DNA of 33,984 nt from Spirochaeta cellobiosiphila DSM 17781 (GTDB lineage: Bacteria > Spirochaetota > Spirochaetia > DSM-17781): positions 1 through 33,984 of the forward strand of contig NZ_AUFW01000022.1 of the NCBI RefSeq assembly GCF_000426705.1. Direction: 5' to 3'. Numbering within the stretch: the first letter of the stretch is position 1; each line of letters opens with the position of its first letter. Below, piece by piece: positions 23,669 through 32,431 of the stretch. The notes beneath the pieces were generated by a model. That model was not told where the DNA came from, did no database searches, and saw nothing but the letters and a program-made list of their open reading frames with translations. Position numbers and translations under genes: made by a program.

Positions 23669-24469
23669 CTATATTCTCATTCCTTCTTCACCACTCATTT
23701 GACTATCTTCAGAGATAATATTGGGGTTCTTAAGGACAATAACTTTTTTATACGTTACAAAGGCTGTTGTATGGGCAGGTTTCTCATTCTGCACAATACG
23801 ATGGATAAAACGCTGCATCTCCTGGGAGATCTCCTCAGAAGGTACAGGGAAATGAACTTCGAAAAAGGAACCCTTGATTTCTACATCCAGGATTTGTTGA
23901 TCCGCGTATCTCTCCCCTTCATACAGATTCGTGTTACCACTAAAACAATTTTCATAAATGACAGGTTTTATCTCCGTTACTGCTTCCAATAACTTTGTCA
24001 TTCCATAGACAGTACCCCGCCAATTATACAAAGCAATGGCGTTCGCCAGTAAAGTTCTTCTTTTGTGCTCGTTCTGCACAGCCCCAATATCCAGATTGAA
24101 CCAACCAGATACCCAGGAGATAAATTCTTCAGGAGCGGTCCAGGGGTTAAAGTATTGATGTAAACCATCCAGCTTTAAACTGGTCTCATTCTGTATATGC
24201 TGGATCACCCACAGAAACCTTTTGAGAAAATCACTATTCTGGAATAATGACGGTAAAAACTTTCCTACATGATTAGAGGCCACAGTCAACCAAAGGGTAT
24301 CCTGTTTTTCCTCCACCCCAAGAATGGTAAAAGCACGAACCTTGGCATCAATATATTTGATTTCAATCTTGGTATCCTGGCCAATAAGATTAGTAACTTC
24401 TACGAGATGTCTTCCTATAAGAGATTGTAAGTTATTATCTATACCAGTCTCTTCTACCATTATTGCCAT
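23669..24469 (-). CDS. gpI-like phage tail/baseplate protein
   Basis: A 266-residue protein of the TIGR02242-type phage tail domain (P2 gpI group). The signature is LPSLFQNSDFLKRFLWVIQ, LDGLHQYFNPWTAPEEFISW, VSGWFNLDIG, then RRTLLANAIALYNWRGTVYG and MTKLLEAVT. The family is part of the baseplate wedge, next to J and W proteins. The start is ambiguous: an ATG at 24469 overlaps the DUF1257 gene by 10 bases, while one at 24460 makes a TAATG overlap and shortens the protein by three residues; neither has a clear SD. The last 20 residues are acidic. Confidence 0.85.
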   Translation of the reverse strand: MAIMVEETGIDNNLQSLIGRHLVEVTNLIGQDTKIEIKYIDAKVRAFTILGVEEKQDTLWLTVASNHVGKFLPSLFQNSDFLKRFLWVIQHIQNETSLKLDGLHQYFNPWTAPEEFISWVSGWFNLDIGAVQNEHKRRTLLANAIALYNWRGTVYGMTKLLEAVTEIKPVIYENCFSGNTNLYEGERYADQQILDVEIKGSFFEVHFPVPSEEISQEMQRFIHRIVQNEKPAHTTAFVTYKKVIVLKNPNIISEDSQMSGEEGMRI

Positions 24470-24864
24470 TTACGTAATACCAATCTTACTTGCTGTTTTT
24501 CGTCTTCCTCTTCATTAACCAATTCGTAACCTTGGCTACGAACTTTTTCTAAAACCGTCTCATAAGCATATTGACGGGTAATCTCATTGAGAAGACTTTC
24601 TTTATTCCGTTCTGTATAGGTTTCAATGGCCCACCAATCTGCTTCCATAAAGATTTTTCCTTCTTCATCAATATTGATGCCAATAGGATAGGAACAACCA
24701 GTATCAACTTTTAGCTTGGCTTTACCGAACTCACCATCCCAACCTTTGATAGATAGCATCTGCTCTTGCTCTGCTTCTTCCCAAGACATTTCTAAAGCCT
24801 CTAAAGCTTTTTTAAGCATGCCTAACTCAGTAATTTTTGTTTCTACTTTGACGAAATGACTCAT
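24460..24864 (-). CDS. DUF1257 (Ycf35-like) protein
   Basis: A 134-residue protein that fits DUF1257 end to end: MSHFVKVETKITELGMLKKAL, KGWDGEFGKAKLKVDTGCSY, PIGINIDEEGKIFMEADWW, ITRQYAYETVLEKVRSQGYE, and QQVRLVLRKW. DUF1257 is the family of plastid Ycf35 and is usually coded next to DUF2997 and a Ycf46-like ATPase. Here those partners lie about 8-10 kb downstream in the same transcription direction, separated by structural genes. AGGTG stands about 8 bases before the ATG. Biochemical role unknown. Confidence 0.85.
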   Translation of the reverse strand: MSHFVKVETKITELGMLKKALEALEMSWEEAEQEQMLSIKGWDGEFGKAKLKVDTGCSYPIGINIDEEGKIFMEADWWAIETYTERNKESLLNEITRQYAYETVLEKVRSQGYELVNEEEDEKQQVRLVLRKWQ

Positions 24865-24865
24865 A

Positions 24866-25285
24866 TTAATTCACCTGCACTTTTATGATAAATGTATTGT
24901 CGATTCGATAACTTGTATCTGTGATTTTAGCTCTACAAAACCCCTGAAACACTTCTACAATATTACAAGTTCCAATAGGTTCCTCTTCAGTAGGATCCCT
25001 AAAGATAAGTCCTTTTGCTCCTTTATGGATTCCTTCTTTTTCCATTCCTGCCCGTAGAATTAAATAGCTTTGAACACCATTTGTCTCTTCTACTTCTGCG
25101 ATAGCAATATTGGCATAAATGGGTTCAATAATAACCTCTGGTTCCGGTTCAGGTTCTGGTTCCTTTTTGGGTTCAGGAAGGGGTTCCAAATCAGTCACTA
25201 TATAATCATCCCAAACGGTTATAGAGTCACTGGCACATGATGTAATAAACAAACTGACTAATATTAAAAAGATTAATGGTTTCAT
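24866..25285 (-). CDS. Small lipoprotein with Pro-Glu linker
   Basis: A 139-residue protein. The signal peptide MKPLIFLILVSLFITSC has the lipobox ITSC with the acylated Cys at position 17. A linker rich in Pro and Glu (residues about 35-55, PEPKKEPEPEPEPEV) spans away from the membrane. The C-terminal 80 residues form a small beta-rich domain (YLILRAGMEKEGIHKGAKG, then FCRAKITDTSYRID) that loosely resembles the C-terminal barrel of FlgT-like envelope proteins (low confidence). AGGA stands 8 bases before the ATG. It is coded 9 bases after an exported protein and may form an envelope complex with it. Confidence 0.75.
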   Translation of the reverse strand: MKPLIFLILVSLFITSCASDSITVWDDYIVTDLEPLPEPKKEPEPEPEPEVIIEPIYANIAIAEVEETNGVQSYLILRAGMEKEGIHKGAKGLIFRDPTEEEPIGTCNIVEVFQGFCRAKITDTSYRIDNTFIIKVQVN

Positions 25286-25294
25286 CTGTTTTTC

Positions 25295-26599
25295 CTATTC
25301 ATTAATATTCATAAGCGTATCTAAATATTTGACTTCCCGATCACTTAAGGTGTCCATAGCACCACGATAAGGCTCCACCCAAATATTGTATTGGCTTTCA
25401 ATAGTCTTCTTTTTCTTCTTTTCAAATACCTGCAGTTTTTGAAAACCAATAGGAAGCATTAGTTTATGTACAGGAGCCAAACCAAGGATGTAGCCATCTT
25501 TCATAATGGTTCCCTGTTCAATAATATCTGTATCTAATGTGACTTCACTAAACAGACTTTGTTCTTTATCATCAGCCGTTGCAAAGAGAATCATTCTCAC
25601 CACATTATTAAGAGTGTGATCAATATCCGACCATGTCCAACCTAATAAAGGATCTTGATATTGAAGGACTATTTTATTTGTTTTAGCATTTCTGAGGACA
25701 ACTTTTAAAACACTCGTAGGTTCCGTTGCTTTTATATCCAGATTAACTACATAATTTGTAGAACGTTTTATTTTTCGAGTATCTTCAAGATCTGTATTGG
25801 AATAATACATTTCGGGTTTTACAATTTTGGCACCATATAATTTTTGATATAATAATGAACCTAAAAAATCACAACTGTTATCATATTCGACCTCATTTAA
25901 TTCTAAAAAAGGTAGGCTTACAAACTTGTGTTCATCTTTTGCTTTCATGTATTGATATTGATAAAAATGATAACCTGCTGGGTTAATAAAAAAAGTATCA
26001 TCTAAAGCATAATACTGTTTCTCATTAAATCGTTTATCCATTTGATAAAGAAATTCAGAAACCATTTTAGGTAGATTATTATAAAAGTTTTCAGCATCAT
26101 ACATGCGATAAAAATACTGAGAACTGATTCCCTCTTTAATACGATGCATACCAATCTGAACACCAATGGTATTTTCGATTTTCCATACTCTACCTGATAT
26201 TAAAATATCAACAGGATAACGTTGTATGTGGATTTGTTTGACTAATCTTTCCATAGAAGAAATCGGATCATCTTCATATTGTTCTGCCAACCAGGTATCT
26301 ATACTAAAGGGTCTATATAATTGCTGATCGACAATTTGATTAATTAATTCCTGTCTGAATCGCGATTCAAAATCTTGAGGTCCTGACAGGGCATGTTCAA
26401 ATGGTATAAAAGATATGATCTGTGAATCTTCGGGAATCTCACCAAAAATATCATCCCTTGATTGATGAAGAATTTCCGGTTCTTTAATAAATATAGCTTT
26501 GACTTTAGAAAAGAATCCTCCTTCTTCAGAATCCTCTTCCTGAGCAAAAAGAGCACATGTTGTCAGTAATATAAATATGAATAAAAGTGACTTTTTCAC
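25295..26599 (-). CDS. Exported periplasmic protein, possibly TolB-N-like fold
   Basis: A 434-residue protein. I start at GTG 26599, six bases after a TGAGG, giving the clean signal peptide MKKSLLFIFILLTTCALFAQ; a TTG at 26611 is rejected. Residues about 35-190 (IISFIPFEHALSGPQDF, FRQELINQIVDQQLYRPFSI, then VDILISGRVWKIENTIGVQI) suggest the alpha/beta fold of TolB N-terminal or CsgG-like periplasmic domains. The rest is beta-rich, with a late SQYNIWVEPYRGA segment, and unrecognised. The gene directly follows the hairpin after tube 1 and precedes a lipoprotein gene. No clear eCIS homologue is known to me, so an envelope-linked role is inferred from location only. Confidence 0.65.
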   Translation of the reverse strand: MKKSLLFIFILLTTCALFAQEEDSEEGGFFSKVKAIFIKEPEILHQSRDDIFGEIPEDSQIISFIPFEHALSGPQDFESRFRQELINQIVDQQLYRPFSIDTWLAEQYEDDPISSMERLVKQIHIQRYPVDILISGRVWKIENTIGVQIGMHRIKEGISSQYFYRMYDAENFYNNLPKMVSEFLYQMDKRFNEKQYYALDDTFFINPAGYHFYQYQYMKAKDEHKFVSLPFLELNEVEYDNSCDFLGSLLYQKLYGAKIVKPEMYYSNTDLEDTRKIKRSTNYVVNLDIKATEPTSVLKVVLRNAKTNKIVLQYQDPLLGWTWSDIDHTLNNVVRMILFATADDKEQSLFSEVTLDTDIIEQGTIMKDGYILGLAPVHKLMLPIGFQKLQVFEKKKKKTIESQYNIWVEPYRGAMDTLSDREVKYLDTLMNINE

Positions 26600-26605
26600 T
26601 GAATA

Positions 26606-26610
26606 CCTCA
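26606..26610 (-). promoter_or_regulatory. RBS deciding the start of the exported protein
   Basis: TGAGG on the minus strand, 6 bases before the GTG at 26599. The upstream TTG at 26611 overlaps this site and has no SD of its own. Confidence 0.55.
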
Positions 26611-26628
26611 ATTAACAAATAAAAGAAC

Positions 26629-26656
26629 TAAGCCGTACAATAACTTGCACGGCTTA
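26629..26656 (-). terminator. Hairpin terminator or attenuator after tube 1
   Basis: On the minus strand TAAGCCGTGC, an 8-base loop, then GTACGGCTTA form a 10-bp stem with one G-U pair, followed by GTTCTTTTATTTG. It lies 8 bases after the tube 1 stop. It probably ends or weakens transcription after the sheath 1-tube 1 pair, so those abundant parts are made in excess over the downstream genes. Confidence 0.75.
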
Positions 26657-26664
26657 TAGGATCA

Positions 26665-27096
26665 TTAACCCCAATCAGCATCCTCATAAACTAAGGAAAT
26701 GCTTTCTGAAATAGCACCACTTTCCTGAGAGTTAAGATCTGATAAATCCCAACCGCAAGGAACACATTCGAACAAGTTACGTCGCGCTATTTCGTCAACA
26801 CCATTTCTATCAAAGAAAACAACTGAAACAGCTTTTCTTTCTGGTGTACCTCTTTCAACGCTTTTCCACCAATCTCTCAATAGACCGTCTTTGGGATCAG
26901 CCATACGAGTTAAGGTAACAGTGTTATACTTAACCTTACCGGGGATTTTTCTAGCGTTTCTATCCATACCGCCGATATCATCGGTGACTTCTGCGCTAGC
27001 ACCTAGTCCACTAACAGAACTAAAGTTACCGTAATCGACTTTGTCGATTTCAACTTTAAAGTTAGTTTTCATAGTTGGAGCATAGTTTGTACCCAT
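26665..27096 (-). CDS. Main inner tube protein 1 (Afp1-like)
   Basis: A 143-residue protein of the gp19/Afp1 tail-tube family: NFKVEIDKVDYGNFSSVSGL, KVKYNTVTLTRMADPKDGLL, RDWWKSVERG, ERKAVSVVFFDRNG, then FECVPCGWDL and a closing ISESISLVYEDAD. It is expected to polymerise as hexameric rings inside the sheath and carry the cargo. A strong GGAG stands 8 bases before the ATG. It follows sheath 1 by 47 bases and is followed by a terminator hairpin, in keeping with high expression. Confidence 0.93.
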   Translation of the reverse strand: MGTNYAPTMKTNFKVEIDKVDYGNFSSVSGLGASAEVTDDIGGMDRNARKIPGKVKYNTVTLTRMADPKDGLLRDWWKSVERGTPERKAVSVVFFDRNGVDEIARRNLFECVPCGWDLSDLNSQESGAISESISLVYEDADWG

Positions 27097-27143
27097 TACT
27101 TTTTCTCCTTACATTTATATATACCTTGTTAAAGGTAATTTAC

Positions 27144-28367
27144 TTATTCACCACCAAGGGCTTTTTGACTAATTCTAAACACAACAAACTCAGCTGGTTT
27201 AGCAGGAGCAATCCCGATTTCACAAACAACATAACCTGCATCAATAGATTCAGGTGGATTGAGTTCATCATCACATCGCACATAAAAAGCTTCCTCTGGA
27301 GAGTCACCAAAAAGAGCGCCGTCTTTCCAAATTCTCAACATAAAGGCTGTTAGGTTACGAGTAATCTGCTTCCACAAATCCCGTGTGTTTGGTTCAAAGA
27401 CAACCCAGTTCGTTCCATCCTGAATAGCCTTTTCGACCATACAGAATAAACGACGAACGTTGATGTATCTCCACTCTGGATCACTTGAAAATGTTCTAGC
27501 TCCCCAGACACGAATACCTCGTCCATCAAACTCACGTATACAATTGATTCCTTTAGGATTAAGTAATTCTTGCTCCGCATCAGTTAGGTTGTACTTAAGA
27601 CCTACAGCCCCTCGGAAGATCTCATTCGCAGGAGCTTTATGTACTCCCCTTGTAGAATCTACCCGACCATAAACCCCGGCAATTCCTCCACTTGGGGGAG
27701 CAAAAACATTTCGATCAAGTTCTGTATCATACATCTCAACCCATGGGAAATAATAAGCACCCATTGAGGAATCTCTAGGCATGGGAATGGAATCAATCCC
27801 TTTTTCAATGGTCTCAGGAGCGTCAAGAACGGCGACTCTAAATCTTTGACGTTCACAATGACCGAGGATGGCATCCTGTGCGGCTGCATCGGTAACTCCA
27901 GGAGCACAAACAATGGAAATATCAGGCACTTCATCAAAGAGGAACAGTCCGGATTTTTTTCCAAGGCCTTCATCTTTTCCAATAATCAGTTTGGTCAAAT
28001 TATCAGGATTACTGATTTGAGTATCACCACTTTTATTTACTTCTTCTTTGGCATTTTCTTTAGCGCCTTCCTTAGTGGCTGGCTTAGCTTCCGCCTTTTT
28101 TTCAGCTGTGGCTAAGTTGTTAATGTAGCATTTGGTACCACCGTTCATAAAAAACTGGTATACACCATGGGCTAACCAGCCTCCGGTATGAAGTCCACCA
28201 AATATTTTGCTGTACTGTGACCAGTTCGTAACTAAAGTGGCTTCATTAACAGGACCTTTTTCTGCAATTCCAAGAAACCCAACAATATTTGTGGCCCCCA
28301 TTTCCATGGGTTTGGAACCGCCAGATACTTCTTCTACATAAACACCAGGTGTTTGATACTGGGGCAT
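27144..28367 (-). CDS. Contractile sheath protein 1 (Afp2-like)
   Basis: A 407-residue tail sheath protein. The N-terminus is YQTPGVYVEEVSGGSKPMEM then GFLGIAEKGPVNEATLVTNW. The C-terminal domain has DGRGIRVWGARTFSSDPEWR, DGTNWVVFEPNTRDLWKQIT, ELNPPESIDAG and PAKPAEFVVFRIS. The compact length is typical of the main sheath subunit. Residues about 87-117 are an unusual Ala/Glu/Lys-rich stretch (AEKKAEAKPATKEG and onward), likely a surface loop. A strong GGAG stands 6 bases before the ATG at 28367. Confidence 0.95.
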   Translation of the reverse strand: MPQYQTPGVYVEEVSGGSKPMEMGATNIVGFLGIAEKGPVNEATLVTNWSQYSKIFGGLHTGGWLAHGVYQFFMNGGTKCYINNLATAEKKAEAKPATKEGAKENAKEEVNKSGDTQISNPDNLTKLIIGKDEGLGKKSGLFLFDEVPDISIVCAPGVTDAAAQDAILGHCERQRFRVAVLDAPETIEKGIDSIPMPRDSSMGAYYFPWVEMYDTELDRNVFAPPSGGIAGVYGRVDSTRGVHKAPANEIFRGAVGLKYNLTDAEQELLNPKGINCIREFDGRGIRVWGARTFSSDPEWRYINVRRLFCMVEKAIQDGTNWVVFEPNTRDLWKQITRNLTAFMLRIWKDGALFGDSPEEAFYVRCDDELNPPESIDAGYVVCEIGIAPAKPAEFVVFRISQKALGGE

Positions 28368-28394
28368 ATATCACTCCTTATTTTTAATTTATCT

Positions 28395-28910
28395 TCATTT
28401 CTTAAGAGCCTCGAACTTGCGTTCTTGAACTCGTTTTATTTCTTCTGTGTAATCCTGTTCGATGGCATATTGAACTTGGTATTGACGCATCAATCCCTGT
28501 CCCTCTTGATGGGAAGAATCCACAATCAAGGGTTGACCTTCATTACCGGTCCAATCCCATTTATCAACAGGGATCTCTTTATTTTTTTCCATTACCAATT
28601 CAACTTGGGCTGTTGCGTTGATAGCATCCAGTAAAGACATATTCTGAGGTTCAATACTGATAGTCAAAGCCATCTCGATAGGAGGTCTGACAAAGACATC
28701 AATGGTACGGCCTTCAAATTCGGCTTTCTTAATAATCCGTGGACCGTTAACTCGTTGCCCACTGCGTACAAGGGATACCACATCCAGAATTAAAGTAGGC
28801 TTAGTTGCTTTTGCTGTGGGTCCCAACTGGAGAGAAACCCCTTTTATCTCTTTTTCTAAAAAGGACTTAATATAATCTAATAAGTAGGAATTTATCTCGT
28901 ATTGCTTCAT
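28395..28910 (-). CDS. Probable tail terminator / DUF4255-like eCIS protein (Afp16-like)
   Basis: A 171-residue protein with an alpha/beta layout: INSYLLDYIKSFLEKEIKGV, TKPTLILDVVSLVRSG, TIDVFVRPPIEMALTISIEP, SLLDAINATAQVELVM, and a Lys/Glu-rich helical end. The helix-strand order and its place between the J baseplate gene and sheath 1 fit an Afp16/DUF4255-type terminator that caps tube and sheath length. Similarity is of pattern, not of a clear motif, so a different small baseplate protein is possible. Its ATG overlaps the stop of the J gene (ATGA type). Confidence 0.5.
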   Translation of the reverse strand: MKQYEINSYLLDYIKSFLEKEIKGVSLQLGPTAKATKPTLILDVVSLVRSGQRVNGPRIIKKAEFEGRTIDVFVRPPIEMALTISIEPQNMSLLDAINATAQVELVMEKNKEIPVDKWDWTGNEGQPLIVDSSHQEGQGLMRQYQVQYAIEQDYTEEIKRVQERKFEALKK

Positions 28911-31900
28911 CCGTTATACTTCCTGTAGCTAATTGTTATATCTTCGATAAAAATCAACTCATCCTGTCGGCAGATAACTTTTTCAACAACACTACCTAAA
29001 TTGATGTCATTAAGTTCCACATTTTCTACATGTTGAATGGCATCTATTTGTTCGATTCTGTTAGTGACATCAGCAGGAGAAAGGTCTTGTCCAAAAGGCC
29101 AGCCTTCACCATCACCACCAACTAAGGGATGATAAGAACGTCGTATGATGTCCATTACTCGTTTCTGAACAAGATCAACGTCACCAACAGTTCTTTTAAG
29201 AATCAAATTCAAACTTATGTTCACATTACGATAAGCTGGTCTATCGACACGTAATTTGGTACCTATCAACTTGCGCGGTTCCAGATAGGCATTAACCCTT
29301 TTAAGTAATTCAGGGGTGGGATAGAGTCTTTTACTGAGATCTAAAGTCGCCATGCGAACTTGTGGCAAGATAATAACAACAACCTCACCAGCAGCTCCTA
29401 ATTTTTCCAGGCATTTTGCTCTTCCTACAGAAGCAGAAGATTCTCTTGCCAGCCACTCATAGTCTTCAGATGTTACAGCACGATTTAGACTCTTTAGGAC
29501 ACCTGAAGCTCTATGCTTCAAGCTGTGCAGACTTTCCAAATCAGAACCGGCTTCTGCTTTATAATGATTACTTACACCACTGATAAAAGGGATACTTTCT
29601 CTTAAAACGGTCAGCACGTGGGGGGCCACATTGCCCTTTTCGCCACCGCCTACCTGATAAGAGTCCACCATAATATTATTCTTATCACGGGGAGGAATAA
29701 TCCCTTTAACTCCATCTCCAAAGAAGATCTGACCTGTCTGATAATCCAGCATATAATGTCTATCCTGAGGAGTTGAATTATGGAAATTATCTACCTGATG
29801 ATAGCGAATCCAGATTTCCTGATTGTGTTCTGTAATACAATCAGAACCTTCTTCCCTTTCTATCAAAATTCTTTCTGATTCAGGGGGAATGGATTTTTCT
29901 TTTACCATAAGTTTTATTCCAGGTAATACAGGAGTCCTTAACAAAGTAAAACTTTGATTAGGGGAGCCAGAGCTGGATCCTAATAATTCTCCTGTATAAG
30001 TACGCTGATTACTGGCATATACAGTATTCAAATGTATTCCCAATAATTCTGGACAACTTTCAAAACTACCGGAGTTAAACCCCACTCTTAACCAGTAACC
30101 TTCCTTATTAAATTCAGAAGTTAAGGGCCAACTCTGTGGAACAGAAAAGGAACAGAAACCTGATGAATGGAAGGAATCAGTCCGGTCATCAACCATTAAA
30201 GTATTCCAATCCTTGCCATCAAAATATTCCCAAACTAGGCCACTACTGCGCTCAAGGTTAACAACATCACCGGTGAACTTATTATCAAGGGATGGCTTTA
30301 TTTTTTCACCATCATCCATACGGAAATAAACTTGTGTTCTACTCTTAGAAGGAAGCCTGTCATATCCAAGATATACATAAGGAGTTCTGTCTTCGCTGAT
30401 TTTAAAAACACGATTGGTATTAGGTGTTTTTTCATTATTTAATAATTGTTGATTATCTTTCCATAAATCATGATGACTATCGAACTCAAAGTTCTCATAG
30501 ACAAAACACTCTTCAGGGATGTCTGGCTTTAATTTAAAATGCAGTCGTATCCTATCAAAATAAGGAGGTGTTACAGGACTGGAAAAAACCCATTCCCATG
30601 TATTATCTTCCTTTTGAATATGCTGCCCACCTGTACCAAAGTCACCGGAGGATATACGAATACGAATCCAATGAAGATTGTCACCGCCAATATCAGTGGC
30701 AGCAATATCATTAGGAATGAGGAAGGAAACCTTCCCACTTTTGTTAAAGGCATTTGTATTATCGACAAAGTCTAATCCCGAAGGATCTGTAGAACCTTTT
30801 AAAGTAGTATCACCGAGAGTTTTCCAGGATTTTCCATTCCAATATTCCCACTTAAGCAAAAGGGAATCATTAGCAACAGGAGGTTGTGCTGCTTCACTAA
30901 GGTTAAACAATAGAGAAGCTTCAGCGCCCTTCTTGGCAAGTACTTCTTCACAGGATAAATAAAAGGTATCGTTATACTTAGGTATACCGGGAAAAGGACA
31001 ATAATCCTTACCTTGGTCCAATTCTTGAAAAACCATATTAGAGGTATTGCTCAATAATTTATCAGGAGCTAATCCTTCCCCTCTAAAAATAATCTGTAGA
31101 TTTGCATTGACAATATCGAAAGCACGACGACTACTGGGAAGAGCCCGTAAACTACCTCTAATAAAGAAACCAGTAACCCCATTAACTTCCGTTTCTTCTA
31201 TTGCAATAGGGCCACAAAGAAATATTTTATTATCACTTCTCAATTCCCCATCAAGGCCTCTTTGAGTATCAAAGAAAACCCACTTGGCACCATCCCAATA
31301 TTCCCAGTCAAGAAAATTAACGATCTCTTCTTGTACACTGGAGATCTCATGATTAACAACAAAATGGACAGCAAGAGCATTATTATCTTCCAGGAATTTA
31401 AGCTCATTACTTTGGAAATAAATAAAGCGTTCCACACTATCTGTACCACTAAATAATTTGGCCCCCTGGCCTGTTACAACTTCCTTTGTAATATCTGTAA
31501 TAACGTCACCAACTCTATTATGAACACCAATTATTCTGGCGCTGGTGGCGATGATGTCGTTCTCTGTTTCAAAGACAACATTCTCCTCACCATTACCGCG
31601 ATTAGAAGACACAAGACTTCCTTTCTTAATATTAACCTCTGACTTATAACCTTCTACCACTTTAAAAGTAAGGACAGTTTTAGCAGGTTGTGGGGGAACC
31701 AATGACAAACCAAGGAGATCCAACAAGGTAAGGTATGTTTTGTCTGGAACTTTATTGAGCCTATAAATGGTTGTTTCTGTCATCCAGGCAAACAGTTCTA
31801 CAAGGGTCATACCAGGGTCAGTTGGATTATGATTTGTCCATTCCGGGCAGTAACGAGGAATGAGACGTCTCGCTTCATTAACTATATCTGTATAAGTTCT

Positions 31901-31936
31901 GTCATCTAAATTGGGACTGGGTATCAAGTTCTCCAC
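28907..31936 (-). CDS. Baseplate J-like protein (Afp11/Afp12-type)
   Basis: A 1009-residue baseplate assembly protein of the TIGR02243/gpJ kind. The N-terminus is NLDDRTYTDIVNEARRLIPR, WTNHNPTDPGMTLVELFAWM, then RLNKVPDKTYLTLLDLLGL. The middle has repeated beta domains with WEYWDGAKW, WEYWNGKSW and WEYFDGKDW motifs. The C-terminus has HRASGVLKSLNRAVTSEDYE, EPRKLIGTKLRVDRPAYRNV and SPADVTNRIEQIDAIQHVEN. It forms the baseplate wedge with the W/gp25 protein, whose gene it overlaps by 35 bases. The start is a GTG at 31936; a TTG at 31927 with GGAG just before it is an alternative. Confidence 0.92.
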   Translation of the reverse strand: MENLIPSPNLDDRTYTDIVNEARRLIPRYCPEWTNHNPTDPGMTLVELFAWMTETTIYRLNKVPDKTYLTLLDLLGLSLVPPQPAKTVLTFKVVEGYKSEVNIKKGSLVSSNRGNGEENVVFETENDIIATSARIIGVHNRVGDVITDITKEVVTGQGAKLFSGTDSVERFIYFQSNELKFLEDNNALAVHFVVNHEISSVQEEIVNFLDWEYWDGAKWVFFDTQRGLDGELRSDNKIFLCGPIAIEETEVNGVTGFFIRGSLRALPSSRRAFDIVNANLQIIFRGEGLAPDKLLSNTSNMVFQELDQGKDYCPFPGIPKYNDTFYLSCEEVLAKKGAEASLLFNLSEAAQPPVANDSLLLKWEYWNGKSWKTLGDTTLKGSTDPSGLDFVDNTNAFNKSGKVSFLIPNDIAATDIGGDNLHWIRIRISSGDFGTGGQHIQKEDNTWEWVFSSPVTPPYFDRIRLHFKLKPDIPEECFVYENFEFDSHHDLWKDNQQLLNNEKTPNTNRVFKISEDRTPYVYLGYDRLPSKSRTQVYFRMDDGEKIKPSLDNKFTGDVVNLERSSGLVWEYFDGKDWNTLMVDDRTDSFHSSGFCSFSVPQSWPLTSEFNKEGYWLRVGFNSGSFESCPELLGIHLNTVYASNQRTYTGELLGSSSGSPNQSFTLLRTPVLPGIKLMVKEKSIPPESERILIEREEGSDCITEHNQEIWIRYHQVDNFHNSTPQDRHYMLDYQTGQIFFGDGVKGIIPPRDKNNIMVDSYQVGGGEKGNVAPHVLTVLRESIPFISGVSNHYKAEAGSDLESLHSLKHRASGVLKSLNRAVTSEDYEWLARESSASVGRAKCLEKLGAAGEVVVIILPQVRMATLDLSKRLYPTPELLKRVNAYLEPRKLIGTKLRVDRPAYRNVNISLNLILKRTVGDVDLVQKRVMDIIRRSYHPLVGGDGEGWPFGQDLSPADVTNRIEQIDAIQHVENVELNDINLGSVVEKVICRQDELIFIEDITISYRKYNG

Positions 31937-32324
31937 GCTCCAAATAAAAAGGATAGACCATATTAAAATATGTATTTATGGAGCGTATTTTGTAGTGTAT
32001 GGATACATTGATTTTAGTCTCATCATCAGGATCAGTTAATGCTTCAACCTTATCTAAAATAATTCTGGGTTCCCATCGAACAAGGGCATTTTCAATATAA
32101 TGACTTACCAATGTTCTCGTACGGGAATTGTTTGGAGCAAACACAAGATCGTTTACTTCACATCCAAAATCAGGACGCATTAAACGTTCACCTTTGGACG
32201 TACCCAAAATAATTTTAATGGATTCGGCAATACTTTTTTCATGGCTAGATTGTGCAATAGAACCTGTCTCATCAACATCAAATGGGAAGGCAAAACCGGA
32301 ACCTAAAAAATTTTCACTCATCAT
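31902..32324 (-). CDS. gp25/W-like baseplate wedge protein (Afp9-like)
   Basis: A 140-residue protein from the ATG at 32324; the frame stays open to an ATG at 32408, giving 168 residues. The family signature is present: LGSGFAFPFDVDETGSI, ESIKIILGTSKGERLMRPDF, GCEVNDLVFAPN, then a RWEPRIILDKVEAL strand. Family members usually begin about 8 residues before GxGFAFP, so I prefer the shorter start, but neither has a good SD. A 7-codon frame (ATGGAAAAATTA onward) ends in the ATGA just at the preferred start and could couple translation. It docks beside J in the baseplate. Confidence 0.88.
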   Translation of the reverse strand: MMSENFLGSGFAFPFDVDETGSIAQSSHEKSIAESIKIILGTSKGERLMRPDFGCEVNDLVFAPNNSRTRTLVSHYIENALVRWEPRIILDKVEALTDPDDETKINVSIHYKIRSINTYFNMVYPFYLERGELDTQSQFR

Positions 32325-32431
32325 AATTTCAATAATTTTTCCATAAATAATACTTAAATAGTCTTCATAGCCTAAGCTATTTTTTACGGTTCCAAATGTA
32401 ACACCCATAAAAATAAAAACAATAAATATTT

